Origin: Candidatus Altimarinota bacterium
GTDB lineage: Bacteria; Patescibacteriota; Gracilibacteria; BD1-5; UBA6164
Assembly: GCA_027062145.1 (NCBI GenBank)
Contig: JAMOTX010000039.1
Coordinates: 1 to 7,579 of the forward strand
DNA length: 7,579 nucleotides
Direction of reading: 5' to 3'
The notes under the pieces were generated by a model. It was not told where the DNA came from, made no database searches, and saw nothing but the letters and a program-made list of their open reading frames with translations. The position numbers and the translations under genes are program-made. Every line of letters begins with the position of its first letter. Positions within the stretch are counted from its first letter, which is position 1. Of the stretch, positions 6,559 through 7,579 are shown piece after piece.

Positions 6559-6970
6559 AATAATTATATACGTATTGTACATCATCTTTTATAACTAGAT
6601 ATGTAGGATCTTTAACTCTTTGCATATTTTGTAAATCATCATCTGAAAGAATAGTTGAAAGACTTTCAAGTTCTGCTATTTTAACGTCTAATAACTCTTT
6701 TTCCATTAATAATTGTTTTTTTTCTATTTCTAATTCTCTAATATTATAACCTTTAGTAGCATTTACATTTAAAATCCAAACATAATACAAAAGCATCAAA
6801 GATATTAAAGATAATAGAGCAATATAAGTTGAAGTTACTCAAAAATCGAATTTTTCTTTATCTTTTTTTCTTTTAGAAAAGAAATTTCTTTTTAAATTTT
6901 TATTAATTATAGGGTTATTCACTGTGGCAGAAAGATTAGGAATATAATTTATATTATTTTTATAGCACAT
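6557..6970 (-). CDS. FtsL/DivIC-like (septum formation initiator) cell-division membrane protein
   Basis: FtsL, FtsB and DivIC are small single-pass proteins of the divisome whose coiled coils bridge early and late division proteins. The 137-residue product has a basic N-terminal cytoplasmic tail (KRNFFSKRKKDKEKF, about 27-41), one membrane helix at about 46-69 (TSTYIALLSLISLMLLYYVW), a coiled coil at about 75-108 (RELEIEKKQLLMEKELLDVK), and a short tail DPTYLVIKDDVQYVYNY. This topology, size and position directly after rsmH match ftsL in the dcw cluster; sequence alone would not separate FtsL from FtsB/DivIC. One of its two glycines (codon 44) is UGA, so standard translation would only give the C-terminal part. 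The ATG at 6970 overlaps rsmH by 22 bases, suggesting translational coupling; GTG at 6922 is an alternative start. A terminator overlaps its stop. Confidence 0.72.
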
Positions 6971-7579
6971 CTAGCTTTAGCACTTCTACTTCTTGGATTT
7001 TCCTTTATTTCTTCGTCTGTTGGCAATATTGGTTTTTTAGTAATAACTTTTAATGTTTTTGTATGGTGACAACTACATATTAAATCAGTACATATACAAT
7101 CTTTAGTTTCTTTTTTTAATATATGTTTAGTTATTCTATCTTCTAAAGAATGAAAACTTATAACAAATATCTTTCAATTTTTTTCTAATAATTTAATAGC
7201 GTCTTCAAGTGAAACTTCTATTGCTTTAAGTTCTTGGTTTACTTCTATTCTAATTGCTTGAAATATTCTAGATTTAGTTTTTGGTCAACCTGGAATTATT
7301 TCACTTAATTGAGTAGTAGTTTTAAATTTATTTTTTCTTCTTTCTTCTACTATTCTAGCGGATATTTTATTTGATCCTGGTTCTTCTCAGTATTTCATAA
7401 AGATTTCTCTTAAATCAGCTTGAGTATAACCATTTACAATATCTGCTGCAGTTTTTCATCTACTTTTATCTAACCTCATATCTAGAGGTCATTCTAACAT
7501 AAAACTAAATCATCTTTCTGCTTCATCTAGGTGAAGAGAAGATAATCATAAATCATAATAGATTCATGTTATTTTATTT
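6949..7579 (-). CDS. rsmH: 16S rRNA (cytosine-1402 N4)-methyltransferase RsmH (partial, N-terminus off the right edge)
   Basis: RsmH (MraW) uses S-adenosylmethionine to methylate C1402 in the decoding centre of 16S rRNA. About 209 C-terminal residues are visible of about 310. Seen in order from the edge: ITGIYYDLGLSS, LDEAERGFSFMLEGPLDMR, KTAADIVN, IFMKYGEEPGSNKISARIV, SRIFQAIRIEVNQELKAIE, ISFHSLEDRI, a cysteine cluster CICTDLICSC followed by LKVITKKPILPT, and the typical C-terminal ENPRSRSAKARCA. Several invariant glycines (DLG, RGF, EGP) are UGA codons. The N-terminal SAM-binding loop is outside the window. It is followed with a 22-base overlap by the ftsL-like gene, the order found in division and cell-wall (dcw) clusters. 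Confidence 0.96.

Noticed and set aside
1..7579. UGA read as tryptophan, as in mycoplasmas (table 4)
   Set aside because: UGA falls on conserved glycines in four protein families, and UGG is used at Trp positions, so glycine is the fit.

Overview
This very AT-rich window comes from a bacterium that reads UGA as glycine (translation table 25), the code known from Gracilibacteria (BD1-5/GN02) and Absconditabacteria (SR1) of the Candidate Phyla Radiation. With UGA as Gly, continuous reading frames cover almost the whole window, and UGA codons fall on invariant glycines of AlaRS, YvcK, RecR and RsmH. Trp is encoded by UGG. All stops seen are UAA. I cannot tell the two phyla apart from sequence alone.

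Layout. Positions 1-1360 (minus): the N-terminal 453 residues of a large Lys/Asn/Ile-rich protein of unknown function, running off the left edge. Positions 1492-2007 (plus): a divergent 171-residue unknown protein with its own promoter and terminator. Positions 2073-3893 (plus): a short alanyl-tRNA synthetase with intact catalytic and editing modules but no C-Ala domain. Positions 3915-4523 (minus): a single-pass membrane protein with an acidic three-residue repeat tail. It is the only gene here with no UGA codon, a strong Shine-Dalgarno and a near-consensus promoter. Positions 4665-5651 (plus): a YvcK/CofD-like protein. Positions 5665-5853 (minus): a 62-residue charged helical protein. Positions 5884-6492 (minus): RecR. 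Positions 6557-6970 (minus): an FtsL/DivIC-like division protein overlapping the end of rsmH. Positions 6949-7579 (minus): RsmH, missing its N-terminus at the right edge.

The genes are mostly short transcription units of housekeeping type: translation (alaS, rsmH), recombination repair (recR), envelope control (yvcK) and division (ftsL-like). The rsmH-ftsL pair is the only piece of the dcw cluster visible and is closed off by a terminator instead of continuing into ftsI. Four intrinsic terminators are visible. Each overlaps a gene end, and in three the hairpin loop carries or touches a UAA stop. Two of the four sit between convergent genes and encode the last residues of the minus-strand gene. 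No RNA genes, insertion sequences, CRISPR arrays or gene-free stretches over 300 bases were seen; the longest gap is 1361-1491.
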